From CBDCGJ01 sp965238305 (lineage in GTDB: Bacteria; Pseudomonadota; Alphaproteobacteria; GCA-2731375): a stretch of 64,000 nt of DNA. Every line of letters begins with the position of its first letter. Within the stretch, counting starts at the first letter, position 1. Position numbers and translations under genes: made by a program. Where the stretch lies: NCBI GenBank assembly GCA_965238305.1, contig CBDEHK010000001.1, forward strand, positions 4,030,001-4,094,000, read 5' to 3'. The notes under the pieces were generated by a model that was not told the origin of the DNA, made no database searches, and saw nothing but the letters and a program-made list of their open reading frames with translations. This document shows, piece by piece, positions 34,511 to 44,092 of the stretch.

Positions 34511-35059
34511 TCATTTCGATAGGTCAAAATATACGCCGGCGCTCCATAGCCCTAAATCTTCCAGACTATCCGAATCATCCGCCAAATTGACCAATTCATA
34601 AAACACCGGACGGGTCATTAAGGCGTCCAACCGATCCCGTACATGGATATATGGTGATGGCTCTTCACTTTCCACATCAATTGCAACCCGGATTGGATGA
34701 TCCGGCCCGGCCATTATTTCATCGTCCACATTGGTACGGAAAGTGATAATCTGTTCTTCTCCAGCGCCGTGCACAGTCATTTCGACGGCCGTAAATGGGA
34801 CGTCGTCGACTTGAATCGCCACTTTCTCGACCGGTGTTACAAGAAAATATCGATCGCCATCGCGCCGCAAAATGGTCGAAAATAACTTCACCATACGGTG
34901 GCGGTCTATTTTCGAACCTTGATAAAACCAGGACCCGTCCCGGGCGATCCGCATATCAATTTCAGTTTCCCGCTCCGGATGCCAAAGATGGACTGGCGGT
35001 TTGCTGTCATTCGGCAGCAGCGCCATTATTGTATCGGGATTTATTGTAGTTTCGGTCAT
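34511..35059 (-). CDS. DUF1285 domain protein
   Basis: A 182-residue protein matching the DUF1285 family: PPVHLWHPERETEIDMRIARDGSWFY near residue 30 (sugar-deacetylase-like two-domain fold of unknown role), then IDRHRMVKLFSTILRRDGDRYFLVTPVEK, and a C-terminal RDRLDALMTRPVFYELV stretch. The ATG at 35059 has GGAAG directly adjacent, an unusually short spacing; a TTG at 35083 eight codons earlier is the alternative. First gene of the DUF1285-NUDIX-cca run and divergent from moxR across 124 nt. Confidence 0.82.
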   Translation of the reverse strand: MTETTINPDTIMALLPNDSKPPVHLWHPERETEIDMRIARDGSWFYQGSKIDRHRMVKLFSTILRRDGDRYFLVTPVEKVAIQVDDVPFTAVEMTVHGAGEEQIITFRTNVDDEIMAGPDHPIRVAIDVESEEPSPYIHVRDRLDALMTRPVFYELVNLADDSDSLEDLGLWSAGVYFDLSK

Positions 35060-35183
35060 CTTCCAGACATAATATTCATTCAATTAGTACGTAGCCACAG
35101 GCTCGCGCAAACGTTACCTTATCTAGTCGCAAGATACAAAAATTCGAAAGCACCTTTGGGATAGTTCAATTATAGTTGGTTAT

Positions 35184-36182
35184 ATGGAAAACGTCAGTCA
35201 AAACGATGAACAAGTTGTCAAGGAAGTTGAACAGGCTGGGGCTGCACTGCTGCAAGTCCAACGTGCAATCGGTCATATCATTTTCGGCCAGGAAACGGTT
35301 GTCAAACAATCGTTGATTACATTATTGGCAGGCGGCCATGCGCTTTTGATAGGCGTGCCTGGCCTAGCCAAAACCCGGCTTGTGGAAACCCTTGGCACCG
35401 CAATGGGCTTGAACGACAAGCGGATACAATTTACCCCGGATTTGATGCCTGCCGATATTATTGGCGCTGAAGTCCTGGAGGAAGCCGGCGATGGCAGTCG
35501 TGCCTTTCGTTTTATTCAAGGACCGGTATTTTGCCAGCTGTTGATGGCAGACGAAATAAACCGTGCTAGCCCGCGCACCCAATCGGCATTATTGCAATCG
35601 ATGCAGGAAAAAGAAGTTTCCGTCGCCGGTGTTAATCATGATCTGCCGCGCCCATTTCATGTTCTGGCGACACAAAACCCGTTGGAGCAGGAGGGCACTT
35701 ATCCGTTGCCGGAGGCACAACTAGACCGTTTCCTGATGCAAATTGATGTCGACTATCCGGATTTTGAAGCTGAACGTCGGATGCTGATCGCCACGACCGG
35801 GGTCAATGAAGGCGTGATCAAACCGATCATGACGGCTGACGAACTGCTCGACATTCAGAATTTGGTACGGCGCCTACCTGTCGGTAATAGTGTGGTAAAC
35901 GCTATCTTACAATTGGTTCGCGCCGGTCGTCCCGGTGGCGATGAGTTGGGGGAATTGAGCGAAGCCGTACTATGGGGTCCGGGGCCCAGGGCCAGTCAAG
36001 CTTTGATGCTGGCCGTCAGAGCGCAAGCCTTGTTGGAAGGACGGTTGTCGCCGTCGGTTGACGATGTCATCTCACTTGCCGCGCCAATTTTGCGCCATCG
36101 CATGGCGTTAAGTTTCGCAGCGAGAGCGGACGGTTTGTCTGTTGACGACGTTATCGCCCGAATGGTGCAACCGCTTGGCTAG
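35184..36182 (+). CDS. MoxR-family AAA+ ATPase
   Basis: A 332-residue AAA+ ATPase. The Walker A variant is GVPGLAKT (57-64), Walker B is LLMADEINRASPRTQSALL (D123-E124), sensor-1 lies in LATQNPLEQEGTYPLPEAQLDRF, and the C-terminal lid has RASQALMLAVRAQALLEGR. MoxR proteins act with DUF58 and vWA partners as chaperones that mature or insert metal into other complexes. First of four near-contiguous genes (moxR, DUF58, DUF4159, vWA-like). Start ATG 35184 lacks a strong Shine-Dalgarno. Confidence 0.93.
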   Translation: MENVSQNDEQVVKEVEQAGAALLQVQRAIGHIIFGQETVVKQSLITLLAGGHALLIGVPGLAKTRLVETLGTAMGLNDKRIQFTPDLMPADIIGAEVLEEAGDGSRAFRFIQGPVFCQLLMADEINRASPRTQSALLQSMQEKEVSVAGVNHDLPRPFHVLATQNPLEQEGTYPLPEAQLDRFLMQIDVDYPDFEAERRMLIATTGVNEGVIKPIMTADELLDIQNLVRRLPVGNSVVNAILQLVRAGRPGGDELGELSEAVLWGPGPRASQALMLAVRAQALLEGRLSPSVDDVISLAAPILRHRMALSFAARADGLSVDDVIARMVQPLG

Positions 36183-36186
36183 GCGA

Positions 36187-37077
36187 ATGCCTACTGATCC
36201 ATTATCCGATGCAAACGCTTTGCGTCATGAGGCCGAACATATGGCCGCCGGATTGCCGCCGCTTTTGGTGCGGGCGGAACGAATTGCCGCAAGCGTGCTG
36301 CCCGGAACTCATGGCCGCCGTCGAATTGGCCCCGGTGAGACATTCTGGCAATTCAGGCGCTATCAGTGGGGGGATCCGGCCCGTGCCATCGACTGGCGCC
36401 GCTCGGCTCGCTCGGACAGGATTTATATTCGTCAGCAAGAATGGGAAGCGGCCCAAAGCGTTTGGCTGTGGCGTGATACTTCCCCCTCGATGGGCTACCA
36501 ATCAAATTTAGGGTTGGAACAAAAGCAAGCGCGTGCAGATTTGTTGACGCTGGCGTTAAGTTCACTGTTGATCCGCGGGGGCGAGCATGTTGGCCTCATG
36601 GGCATTGATAAAATACCGCGTGGCGGTCGGGTGGCGCTTGAAAACATGGCGATGAAAATCACCCGTTCCGCAAGCAATGAAAATAGCTTGCCACCGCGCT
36701 TGCGTCTTAGACGCCATTCGCATTTTGTATTGATCGGTGACTTCTTATCGCCCCTGATGGAAATTGACGAAATAATTCGATCCTATGTAGCGCATGGCGT
36801 CAACGGTCATGTATTGCAAATTCTTGACCCAGCGGAGGAAGATTTGCCTTTCACCGGCCATGTCCGCTTCGCCGGGCTGGAACATGAGGGCGAGCATACC
36901 TTCGGTCAGGTTCAGGCCATCGCGACCGACTATCGTAAACGTATGGCGATACGTCGCGAAGCGCTAAGTGATATCTGCCGGAAAGCCGGATGGAGTTACA
37001 CCCTGCACCGCACCGACAAACCAGCCCAATCGGCATTGCTTTCGATCTACACAGCCTTGACCGGCGGGCAAGGTTAA
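36187..37077 (+). CDS. DUF58 domain protein (MoxR partner)
   Basis: A 296-residue protein with the DUF58 signature YQWGDPARAIDWRRSARSDR near residue 75 and a vWA-like fold after it (WLWRDTSPSMGY, a D-x-S-x-S-like site, and FVLIGDFLSP). It is soluble, with no membrane segment. ATG 36187, four bases after the moxR stop, is the start; the frame is open further back but inside moxR. DUF58 proteins couple MoxR ATPases to their membrane targets. DUF4159 starts three bases after its stop. Confidence 0.88.
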   Translation: MPTDPLSDANALRHEAEHMAAGLPPLLVRAERIAASVLPGTHGRRRIGPGETFWQFRRYQWGDPARAIDWRRSARSDRIYIRQQEWEAAQSVWLWRDTSPSMGYQSNLGLEQKQARADLLTLALSSLLIRGGEHVGLMGIDKIPRGGRVALENMAMKITRSASNENSLPPRLRLRRHSHFVLIGDFLSPLMEIDEIIRSYVAHGVNGHVLQILDPAEEDLPFTGHVRFAGLEHEGEHTFGQVQAIATDYRKRMAIRREALSDICRKAGWSYTLHRTDKPAQSALLSIYTALTGGQG

Positions 37078-37080
37078 ACG

Positions 37081-39837
37081 ATGTGGAATTTGGGCGCCAT
37101 CGCATTTGCCTCCCCCTGGGTACTGACGGCTCTATTAGCACTGCCGATAATATGGTGGTTACTGCGCATAACGCCGCCACTACCTTCGCGGCAGCCGTTT
37201 CCACCGTTGCGAATATTACTCAGCCTGACAACCGAAGAACGGGCGGCAAAATCAAGCCCATGGTGGCTGATCTTATTGAGAAACCTGTTGATCATTCTGG
37301 CGATTGTCGGTTTGGCCCGACCGCTCTTGAACCCAGTGTCGGAACTGCCTGGAAATGATCCAATCCTAATCGTCATCGACAACGGCTGGGCGGCCGCCAA
37401 AAATTGGGATAAACGGCAATCGATGATTGGCGATATCCTGCAGCAGGCAGGGCGGAACAACCGTGCTGTTGTGATTCTGAGCACCGCAAAATCGACCAGC
37501 GAAAGCGTCCCCTTGACCCTGGTATCACCGGAAAGTGCGGTCCCTATTGCTGCGGCAGTTTCTCCGCAACCCTGGCCGACGGATCGGATCGCTGCTGCGA
37601 AGCGTTTGCAACAGGCCAACCTGACCGGACCTATGGAAGTTATTTGGTTTGCTGATGGCCATGGCGACAAAGCAGCGGAAATCCTGGCTGCCAGGTTGAG
37701 GCAAATTGGCAGCGTCACTTTAGTGACGGATAAAACGAGCAACATTGCAAAAATCCTCAAACCAGATCGCGGCGCAGAGGTCTTGTCCGATCGACTGCGG
37801 TTCCTAGCCACAAGAGTTGACGCGCAAAACGAAGAACACGTTTGGGTCCGGCTTTCCGGTGAAGGTGGACAAATCCTGGCACGCGCACAGGCCGCGTTCG
37901 AGGTCGGCGCCAATATTGCGACAGCAGATTTGATCGCCCCCGTGGAGTTGCGCAATAAAGCCGTTCGGGTCGAAATCGAAGGTGAACAATCTGCTGCTGC
38001 GACTGTTTTGTTGGACGAACGCTGGCGTCGACGACCGGTCGGGTTGGTTGTTGAAGAAGCAGAAGAAGGCCGCGCTCAACCTTTGTTATCGCAGTATTTA
38101 TATATAGAAAAAGCATTGGCGCCATTTGCCGAATTACACCAAGACAATATTGAGGAACTGCTCAAAAACCCATTATCCGTGATGATTATGGGAGATAGCG
38201 GTGAACTGCCCCGAAATGACGTCGACAAAATCGAGGATTGGATTGAAGCGGGCGGTCTGTTGTTGCGTTTTGCCGGCCCGCGATTGGCCCGCAACGCCGA
38301 TAGCCTGTTACCGGCAAAATTACGCAGTGGTGACCGCTCACTCGGTGGTGCGTTGACGTGGCCGAAACCTGTCACCTTGATGCCATTTGGCGAACTTAGT
38401 CCTTTCCACGATCTACCTGTACCAAAAGATGTCCAGGTATATCGGCAAGTGTTGGCCCAACCCTCGTTGGATTTGGAACAAAAAACTTGGGCCCGGCTAA
38501 GCGACGGCACGCCTTTGGTGACCGCTGACAAACAAGGTAAAGGTTGGTTGGTGTTGATCCATACCAGCGCCAACGCGGATTGGTCGAACCTCGCACTTTC
38601 GGGACTGTTCGTGGAAATGTTGCGCAAGATTACGAACATGGCACACGGTGTCGCCTCTAGCTCTGGCGACTTGGAATTGCCGCCGATCATGACCATGCTG
38701 GCTGACGGCACCTTGGATTTACCTTCGCCCAAGGTGTTGCCTGTAAACGCAGGTGATATCGCTAAGACGGAAATGGGACCGACGCATCCGCCCGGTTTCT
38801 ACGGTCGCCAGGATATGCGTGTAGCGCTCAATTTGGGACCGCGCCTGGCGATACCCACCAGAATGAACAATATTCAGGACCTTGATGATATTCGCACCTA
38901 TTCCGGCAGTCAGGAAAATGACCTGACCGCCTGGTTTGTCATGGCAGCCCTGTTGCTTATCATACTGGACACGATCATCACACTTTGGCTGCGCGGTAGT
39001 TTGAAGAAGCGCCAGCCCCTGCCTGCGGTTAACCTTACCCTCACAATAGCGATCATTACGGGGCTGATGGCTGTGTTCGCAACACCAGGGAAGATTGCAG
39101 CGCAATCGGCAGAAGAACAAGCCATACGCGCCACTGAAGAAACCCGATTTGGTTACGTGATTACCAATGACCCGCAGGTTGATGAGATGAGCAAAGCCGG
39201 GCTATTTGGTCTATCCGCTATCTTGAATTTGCGCACCGCGGTTGAGCCGGAAGCACCTGTAGCCGTGGATGTGGAAAACGATGAGATGGTGTTTTACCCA
39301 CTGATCTATTGGCCAGTGATCGAGCAGCATCCCCGTCTCAGCAATCGTGCGATTGCACGGGTCAAACAATATATGCGTGGCGGTGGGATGATCGTATTTG
39401 ATACCCGCGACGCACGGCTGGCAAATTTCGAAAGTGGAAATACAAGGCAAGGGCCGAAAAACCGATTGCGTATACTGTTGCGCCGATTGGATGTCCCGCC
39501 TCTTATTCCTGTGCCGCGTCGGCACGTACTGACCCGCGCTTTTTATCTGCTCAACCATTTTCCGGGTCGCTATCCCGACGGTACAGTTTGGGTCGAACAA
39601 AAACCCGGCGGCGTCAATGACGGTGTGTCATCTCTGATTGTCGGTGCCAATGACTGGGCCGCTGCCTGGGCCATGGACGAACAGGGCCGACCCTTGGCTG
39701 CACTCGTTCCAGGCGGCGGACGACAACGCGAATTCGCCTATCGTTTTGGCGTTAATCTGGTGCTTTATACGCTTACCGGAAATTACAAATCTGATCAGGT
39801 CCATGTTCCCGCAATTCTTGAAAGATTGGGGCAATAG
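37081..39837 (+). CDS. Large membrane protein: BatA-like N terminus, DUF4159 C terminus
   Basis: A 918-residue protein. The N-terminal BatA-like part has TM1 (about 6-26) and TM2 (about 62-80), then a vWA-like region (LIVIDNGWAAA near 98) and a long central part with a glutamine-amidotransferase-like fold feel (GGLLLRFAGPRLARN). Two more membrane segments lie at about 617-638 and 652-672, and a DUF4159 domain fills about 690-915 (ITNDPQVDEMSKAGLFGLS, YPLIYW, GGGMIVFDTRD). It joins the MoxR-DUF58 unit on one side and a second large membrane protein on the other, six bases downstream. The biological target is unknown. Confidence 0.85.
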   Translation: MWNLGAIAFASPWVLTALLALPIIWWLLRITPPLPSRQPFPPLRILLSLTTEERAAKSSPWWLILLRNLLIILAIVGLARPLLNPVSELPGNDPILIVIDNGWAAAKNWDKRQSMIGDILQQAGRNNRAVVILSTAKSTSESVPLTLVSPESAVPIAAAVSPQPWPTDRIAAAKRLQQANLTGPMEVIWFADGHGDKAAEILAARLRQIGSVTLVTDKTSNIAKILKPDRGAEVLSDRLRFLATRVDAQNEEHVWVRLSGEGGQILARAQAAFEVGANIATADLIAPVELRNKAVRVEIEGEQSAAATVLLDERWRRRPVGLVVEEAEEGRAQPLLSQYLYIEKALAPFAELHQDNIEELLKNPLSVMIMGDSGELPRNDVDKIEDWIEAGGLLLRFAGPRLARNADSLLPAKLRSGDRSLGGALTWPKPVTLMPFGELSPFHDLPVPKDVQVYRQVLAQPSLDLEQKTWARLSDGTPLVTADKQGKGWLVLIHTSANADWSNLALSGLFVEMLRKITNMAHGVASSSGDLELPPIMTMLADGTLDLPSPKVLPVNAGDIAKTEMGPTHPPGFYGRQDMRVALNLGPRLAIPTRMNNIQDLDDIRTYSGSQENDLTAWFVMAALLLIILDTIITLWLRGSLKKRQPLPAVNLTLTIAIITGLMAVFATPGKIAAQSAEEQAIRATEETRFGYVITNDPQVDEMSKAGLFGLSAILNLRTAVEPEAPVAVDVENDEMVFYPLIYWPVIEQHPRLSNRAIARVKQYMRGGGMIVFDTRDARLANFESGNTRQGPKNRLRILLRRLDVPPLIPVPRRHVLTRAFYLLNHFPGRYPDGTVWVEQKPGGVNDGVSSLIVGANDWAAAWAMDEQGRPLAALVPGGGRQREFAYRFGVNLVLYTLTGNYKSDQVHVPAILERLGQ

Positions 39838-39845
39838 GCAAAGTG

Positions 39846-41918
39846 ATGACGACAAACTTCGCCAATTTGGTTTTCAGTCCTGTGCTGCCCGCCAGCTGGA
39901 TGGCACCCTTGGCTGTTTTGATCGTCATTGTCATAGGTCTTTCGATTTGGCGGCGGGCGCCGGGCGTTATGTGGCGAGCAGCCACAATGATGGCGGCCTA
40001 TGTTGTGTTGTTGAATCCGACTTTAATCAACGAACAACGCGAATCCCTCAAGGATGTTGCTCTGATCCTCGTTGATCAATCAGCCAGCCAGGAAATTGGT
40101 CAACGCGCAAACCGTAGCGAAAATGCGTTGGCGGAGCTTCGCAAAAAATTAGACAAACGCAAAGATCTGGAACTCCGAATTGTCAAAAGCAAGGCAGCAG
40201 CTCCTTTGGGTCAAGACGACGGGACCCATCTACTTACCGCTTTGAACCAAGCCCTCGGGGAAATTCCACAAGATCGCCTGGCAGGTGTTGTTTTGATCAC
40301 CGATGGTCAAGTGCACGACCTGCCGAAGGAGGCGACCGTCGCCGTCAGCAAAGCACCTTTGCACGTATTGCTCAACGGCGAAAAACAGGAACACGACCGA
40401 CGCCTGGAAATTGTCCGTGCGCCGAGTTACGGCATTGTCGGCAGCGAGCAGGTTCTAACTGTCAAAGTGAACGATAACACCATCACGGGATCGCAGCGGG
40501 TGCGGTTGAAATTGCGCCTGGATGGCGAGCCGATATACAACCGGCTCGTCCCGGTGAACGACAATTGGCTGGTGCCCTTTACTCTAAACCACGGTGGTGA
40601 AGGCATTTTGGAAGTTGAAGTTGAGGCTGCGAAAGAGGAATTGAGCTTGCGCAACAATCGCACAGTCCTCAGCGTCAATGGTGTCCGTGATCGCCTGCGG
40701 GTCCTATTGATTTCCGGCGAACCCCATGCCGGCGAGCGGACTTGGCGGAATATTCTAAAATCCGATCCGGCGGTCGATCTGGTGCATTTTACAATTTTGC
40801 GTCCGCCATCAAAACATGACGGCACCCCGATCCGGGAGTTGTCATTGATTTCTTTCCCGACGCGGCAATTGTTTCATCAGCGCCTAAAAGATTTTGATCT
40901 GGTGATTTTCGACCGTTACCGCCGTCGCGGCGTCTTACCGGACACCTATCTGCGGAATGTTGTGAAATATGTTGAATCCGGTGGCGCGGTGCTGACCTCT
41001 GCCGGACCTAGTTTTGCGACCAGGTTAAGTCTCTACCAAACGCCCTTGTCAGAAATTCTGCCGGGGGTGCCAAGCGGTAAGATTTTGACCGGATCATTCC
41101 GACCTCGCCTAACCGATGTCGGCCGTCGCCACCCTGTAACGGCAACCTTGGAAGGCGGGCAGACCGAGCCACCAGCCTGGGGTCCCTGGCTTCGCATGAT
41201 CGATGCGCAGGCCCGTGACGGCGAAGTGCTGCTGCGTGGCCGGGATAATCGCCCACTGCTGATCTTGAAACGTTTCGGTGAAGGCCGGATTGCACAATTG
41301 TTGTCAGATCATGTTTGGTTGTGGGCGCGCGGGTATAAAGGTGGCGGGCCACAAATCGAATTCCTGCGCCGGACGGCGCATTGGCTGATGAAGGAACCGG
41401 ATCTTGAGGAAGACAAACTTCGCGCCGAAGAAGTGAATGGGCGTCTGCGTATTAGTCGGCGCAGTCTGCAACCCAATCAAACACCTGTCACTGTAACCGA
41501 TCCAAGTGGGGACAAGACTGAAGTCAAACTTAGTCTGAAACCAACGGGTGCCGAAACAGCGGAAATCGAGATTGAGGAAACTGGCCTTTATAAACTAACC
41601 GATGGCATTCGCCGCACCGTCGCGGTGGTTGGTGAATTGAACCCGCGTGAGTTTACCGACCTGAGCACCACCGGCGCGCTATTGGCGCCGCTGGTTGAAG
41701 CCAGTGGCGGCGGTATTTTTTGGCTGGCGGAAGGCACGCCGGAGCCACGACGCATAAAGGCCGGACAGGATGCCGCTGGTCGAAGCTGGTTCGGCTTGAA
41801 CGCCCACGGCCGCTATGTGGTCACTGGAATCGAAAGAAACGCTCTGCTGCCCGGCTGGTTGGCGGTGATCATGATCGTCGGTCTGATGATGCTCGCCTGG
41901 CATCGCGAAGGTCGGTAA
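39846..41918 (+). CDS. Large membrane protein with vWA-like MIDAS and C-terminal anchor
   Basis: A 690-residue protein with two N-terminal membrane helices (about 20-32 and 46-57), a MIDAS-like D-Q-S-A-S site near residue 77-81 (LILVDQSAS), a long extracytoplasmic region including a glutamine-amidotransferase-like part (DLVIFDRYRRRGVLP, ESGGAVLTSAGPSF) and one C-terminal helix (GWLAVIMIVGLMMLAW) ending in WHREGR. A GTG at 39843 would add one residue; ATG 39846 has AGG six bases ahead. No Pfam name is offered by eye. Position and topology make it the last structural part of the MoxR/DUF58/DUF4159 module. Confidence 0.78.
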   Translation: MTTNFANLVFSPVLPASWMAPLAVLIVIVIGLSIWRRAPGVMWRAATMMAAYVVLLNPTLINEQRESLKDVALILVDQSASQEIGQRANRSENALAELRKKLDKRKDLELRIVKSKAAAPLGQDDGTHLLTALNQALGEIPQDRLAGVVLITDGQVHDLPKEATVAVSKAPLHVLLNGEKQEHDRRLEIVRAPSYGIVGSEQVLTVKVNDNTITGSQRVRLKLRLDGEPIYNRLVPVNDNWLVPFTLNHGGEGILEVEVEAAKEELSLRNNRTVLSVNGVRDRLRVLLISGEPHAGERTWRNILKSDPAVDLVHFTILRPPSKHDGTPIRELSLISFPTRQLFHQRLKDFDLVIFDRYRRRGVLPDTYLRNVVKYVESGGAVLTSAGPSFATRLSLYQTPLSEILPGVPSGKILTGSFRPRLTDVGRRHPVTATLEGGQTEPPAWGPWLRMIDAQARDGEVLLRGRDNRPLLILKRFGEGRIAQLLSDHVWLWARGYKGGGPQIEFLRRTAHWLMKEPDLEEDKLRAEEVNGRLRISRRSLQPNQTPVTVTDPSGDKTEVKLSLKPTGAETAEIEIEETGLYKLTDGIRRTVAVVGELNPREFTDLSTTGALLAPLVEASGGGIFWLAEGTPEPRRIKAGQDAAGRSWFGLNAHGRYVVTGIERNALLPGWLAVIMIVGLMMLAWHREGR

Positions 41919-42686
41919 ATGGAAATTCTGGAGCAGTATGCGACGGCTGATAATCTAACTACTCGCATGCAAATCTATGAATTCGCCGTCAAAGATCAGA
42001 ACCTACATCATTGGATAATGTCTCAAATAGCCCCGCTCGCCGGAGAAAAAATACTGGAAGTCGGCTGTGGTAACGGCATTCTTTGGCAGCGAGCGTTACC
42101 AAATTTACCTGATCAGATTAGCGTCACGTGCCTTGATTTGTCCGAGGGTATGTTAGCGGTCTGCCAAAAAGTTCTTCCCGGCGACAGCTTCGAATTTCAA
42201 CAAGGCGATGTGCAGTCGTTACCATTTGCTGACGATAGCTTTGACCGGGTGATTGCTAATCACATGCTCTATCATGTTCCCGATATCCAGAGAGCTTTCG
42301 GTGAAATGAAACGCGTGTTGCGTCCAGGCGGCCATTTACATGCCTCCACCAACAGTCGCGATCACCTCCATCAGCTGAGACGACTTGCCCGAACAGTATT
42401 TCCGGATTGGGACGAAAAAACTGCGCGGACAATCTTCGATCTTGAGACCGGACCTGCAAAAGTTGCGGAATTCTATACTGAAGTCGCGATCAGCCGATTG
42501 GACAACATCCTGGAGGTAACGGAAGCCGAGGCAATCGTTGCATATATTGGCTCCCTCTTCGAAGACGATAAGCACACTTTTGACGCTCTCACCTCCATTC
42601 GACTAAAGGCCGAGAACATTATCGAACAAATGGGTGCTTTTCACATTCGAACTGCCAATGGTCTAATTACGGCGCTACGCCCGTAA
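41919..42686 (+). CDS. Class I SAM-dependent methyltransferase
   Basis: A 255-residue Rossmann methyltransferase. Motif I is ILEVGCGNGILW near residue 45, the acidic motif II lies in TCLDLSEGML, motif IV in FDRVIANHMLYHV, and the post-motif helix has GEMKRVLRPGGHL, as in UbiE/small-molecule methyltransferases. The substrate is not known. Its ATG directly abuts the TAA of the previous membrane protein (TAAATG), so it is in the module's transcript. It overlaps the convergent GNAT gene tail to tail by 20 bases. Confidence 0.88.
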   Translation: MEILEQYATADNLTTRMQIYEFAVKDQNLHHWIMSQIAPLAGEKILEVGCGNGILWQRALPNLPDQISVTCLDLSEGMLAVCQKVLPGDSFEFQQGDVQSLPFADDSFDRVIANHMLYHVPDIQRAFGEMKRVLRPGGHLHASTNSRDHLHQLRRLARTVFPDWDEKTARTIFDLETGPAKVAEFYTEVAISRLDNILEVTEAEAIVAYIGSLFEDDKHTFDALTSIRLKAENIIEQMGAFHIRTANGLITALRP

Positions 42687-43152
42687 CTTGACCGTCTACA
42701 CCGTCGAAGCCACCCGGTATCATAGCTAACGCCATCAGCCGATCCGGTTCTCCATTCATAGTGACGCCGAATTCCGTGGCTTGGACAAATCCAAACTGCC
42801 GGTAGTAGCTGGCATCGCCGACCAGCACGACCCTTTGATAGTCCGCTTTCTTCGCCTGGATTAAGGTTTGCCAGATTAAGGTTTGGCCAATTTTGTTGCC
42901 GCGCAATTTCGGACAGACGGCAACCGGCCCTAGCAATATCGTTTCCGCGTCGCCGATCCGCACCGGCCAATAGGCAATAGTACCGACCAAGCGATCGCTC
43001 TGATAGGCCACGCGCCGAAGGCCCGGCAAGTCGGATACGCCATCGCGAAATTTATATGACGTCTTCTGTTGCCGATCGGCGCCAAAACAAACATCGAGTA
43101 AATGATTGATCGAAGCCGCATCATTGGCGGCAGGTATTTCAAGGGTAAACAT
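42667..43152 (-). CDS. GNAT family N-acetyltransferase
   Basis: A 161-residue acetyltransferase of the COG3153 type. The acetyl-CoA loop reads VAVCPKLRGNKIGQTLIWQTL (V-x-P-x-x-R-G-x-x-I/L-G, near 77-97), followed by VVLVGDASYYRQFGF, as in predicted N-acetyltransferases of this group (often a YhbS-like protein). Substrate unknown. The ATG is 43152. Its last 20 bases overlap the end of the methyltransferase gene on the other strand. Confidence 0.85.
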   Translation of the reverse strand: MFTLEIPAANDAASINHLLDVCFGADRQQKTSYKFRDGVSDLPGLRRVAYQSDRLVGTIAYWPVRIGDAETILLGPVAVCPKLRGNKIGQTLIWQTLIQAKKADYQRVVLVGDASYYRQFGFVQATEFGVTMNGEPDRLMALAMIPGGFDGVDGQVTGVAP

Positions 43153-43468
43153 TTCTAAAACTCAAACGACAATTTATCGGGAAGGTGAAAAGTTCGGCAT
43201 CACCTGTCGTTCGAATTTAGTGTTTGGAAAAGCTTTGGACCGTTCCGATCAACCTACGACAAGACAATGCCACCGCTAAAGCGGTCGCCCCTTCGTCGTC
43301 GTCGGGTCGTGGTCTTGGTTGGCATGGAGTTATCCATCAATATAAGCTCTGCGGCATCCTATATCACCGATCCATCTGGATAGCAAAACTGAAGTTACAA
43401 GCCTTTACCGTTTGTTTGGATGCCGATAACTTTCATACTTCGAAAATTATCAGTTAGGACATCCCGTC
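43153..43468. other. Intergenic region without a recognisable gene
   Basis: 316 nt between divergently transcribed GNAT and flavin-reductase genes. A 77-codon plus-strand ORF (43224-43457) shows no signal, no domain and low-complexity S/G text, so it is not called. The region should hold the promoters of both neighbours; no clear -35/-10 pair or operator was seen. Confidence 0.5.
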
Positions 43469-44092
43469 ATGTTTTTTGACCCCAATGTTGATGGCCTAAA
43501 GCCGTCACCGCTGACGCATAATTGTTATTCTGCGTTGGTCACGCCGCGCCCGATTGGTTGGATCAGTACGATCAGTACCGACGGGGTGATCAATCTGGCG
43601 CCTTATAGTTTCTTTAATATGGCGACCGGCGATCCAATGCATGTGATGGTCTGTGTTAACGGTTTTCATGCGGACGGCGGGATGAAGGATACCGTGATCA
43701 ACGCAGAAGCACAGGGGGAGTTTGTCTATAATCTCTGTGATGCGGACTTGATAGCACAAATGAACGCTTCAAGCGAACATGTCGCACGCAGTATCGATGA
43801 AATGGCGGCCACCGGCTTGGAAGCGATCGCCGCCGAGAAAGTCGCCCCACCGAGGGTGAAAGCGGCGAAGGTTCATTTGGAATGCAAACATATTCAGACC
43901 GTCCGTTTGCCCGACGGAAAAAACGGTTCGCCCAATAACATTGTCATTGGCCGGGTTGTCGGCATTCATATTGCCGACGATATCTTAACCGATGGAGTGA
44001 TTGATTATGCCAAACTCAAACCTTTGGCGCGCCTCGGTTATCTGGAATATGCGATAGTTGAAGAAACCTTCACGTTGACCCGCCCAGACTAG
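43469..44092 (+). CDS. Flavin reductase family protein
   Basis: A 207-residue FMN-binding split-barrel protein. It starts FFDPNVDGLKPSPLTHNCYSA, then ALVTPRPIGWISTISTDGVINLAPYSFFN (near residues 25-55), the flavin-site signature of the DIM6/NTAB and flavin reductase group. Members reduce or hold FMN for partner oxygenases or act on small aromatic substrates; no partner is adjacent. AGGA lies in the leader before ATG 43469. Its stop CTAG (44089-44092) is shared with the opposite phosphatase gene. Confidence 0.87.
   Translation: MFFDPNVDGLKPSPLTHNCYSALVTPRPIGWISTISTDGVINLAPYSFFNMATGDPMHVMVCVNGFHADGGMKDTVINAEAQGEFVYNLCDADLIAQMNASSEHVARSIDEMAATGLEAIAAEKVAPPRVKAAKVHLECKHIQTVRLPDGKNGSPNNIVIGRVVGIHIADDILTDGVIDYAKLKPLARLGYLEYAIVEETFTLTRPD

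Noticed and set aside
43224..43457. 77-codon plus-strand ORF in the GNAT/flavin-reductase spacer
   Set aside because: Low-complexity text, no domain and no conserved start context; probably chance.
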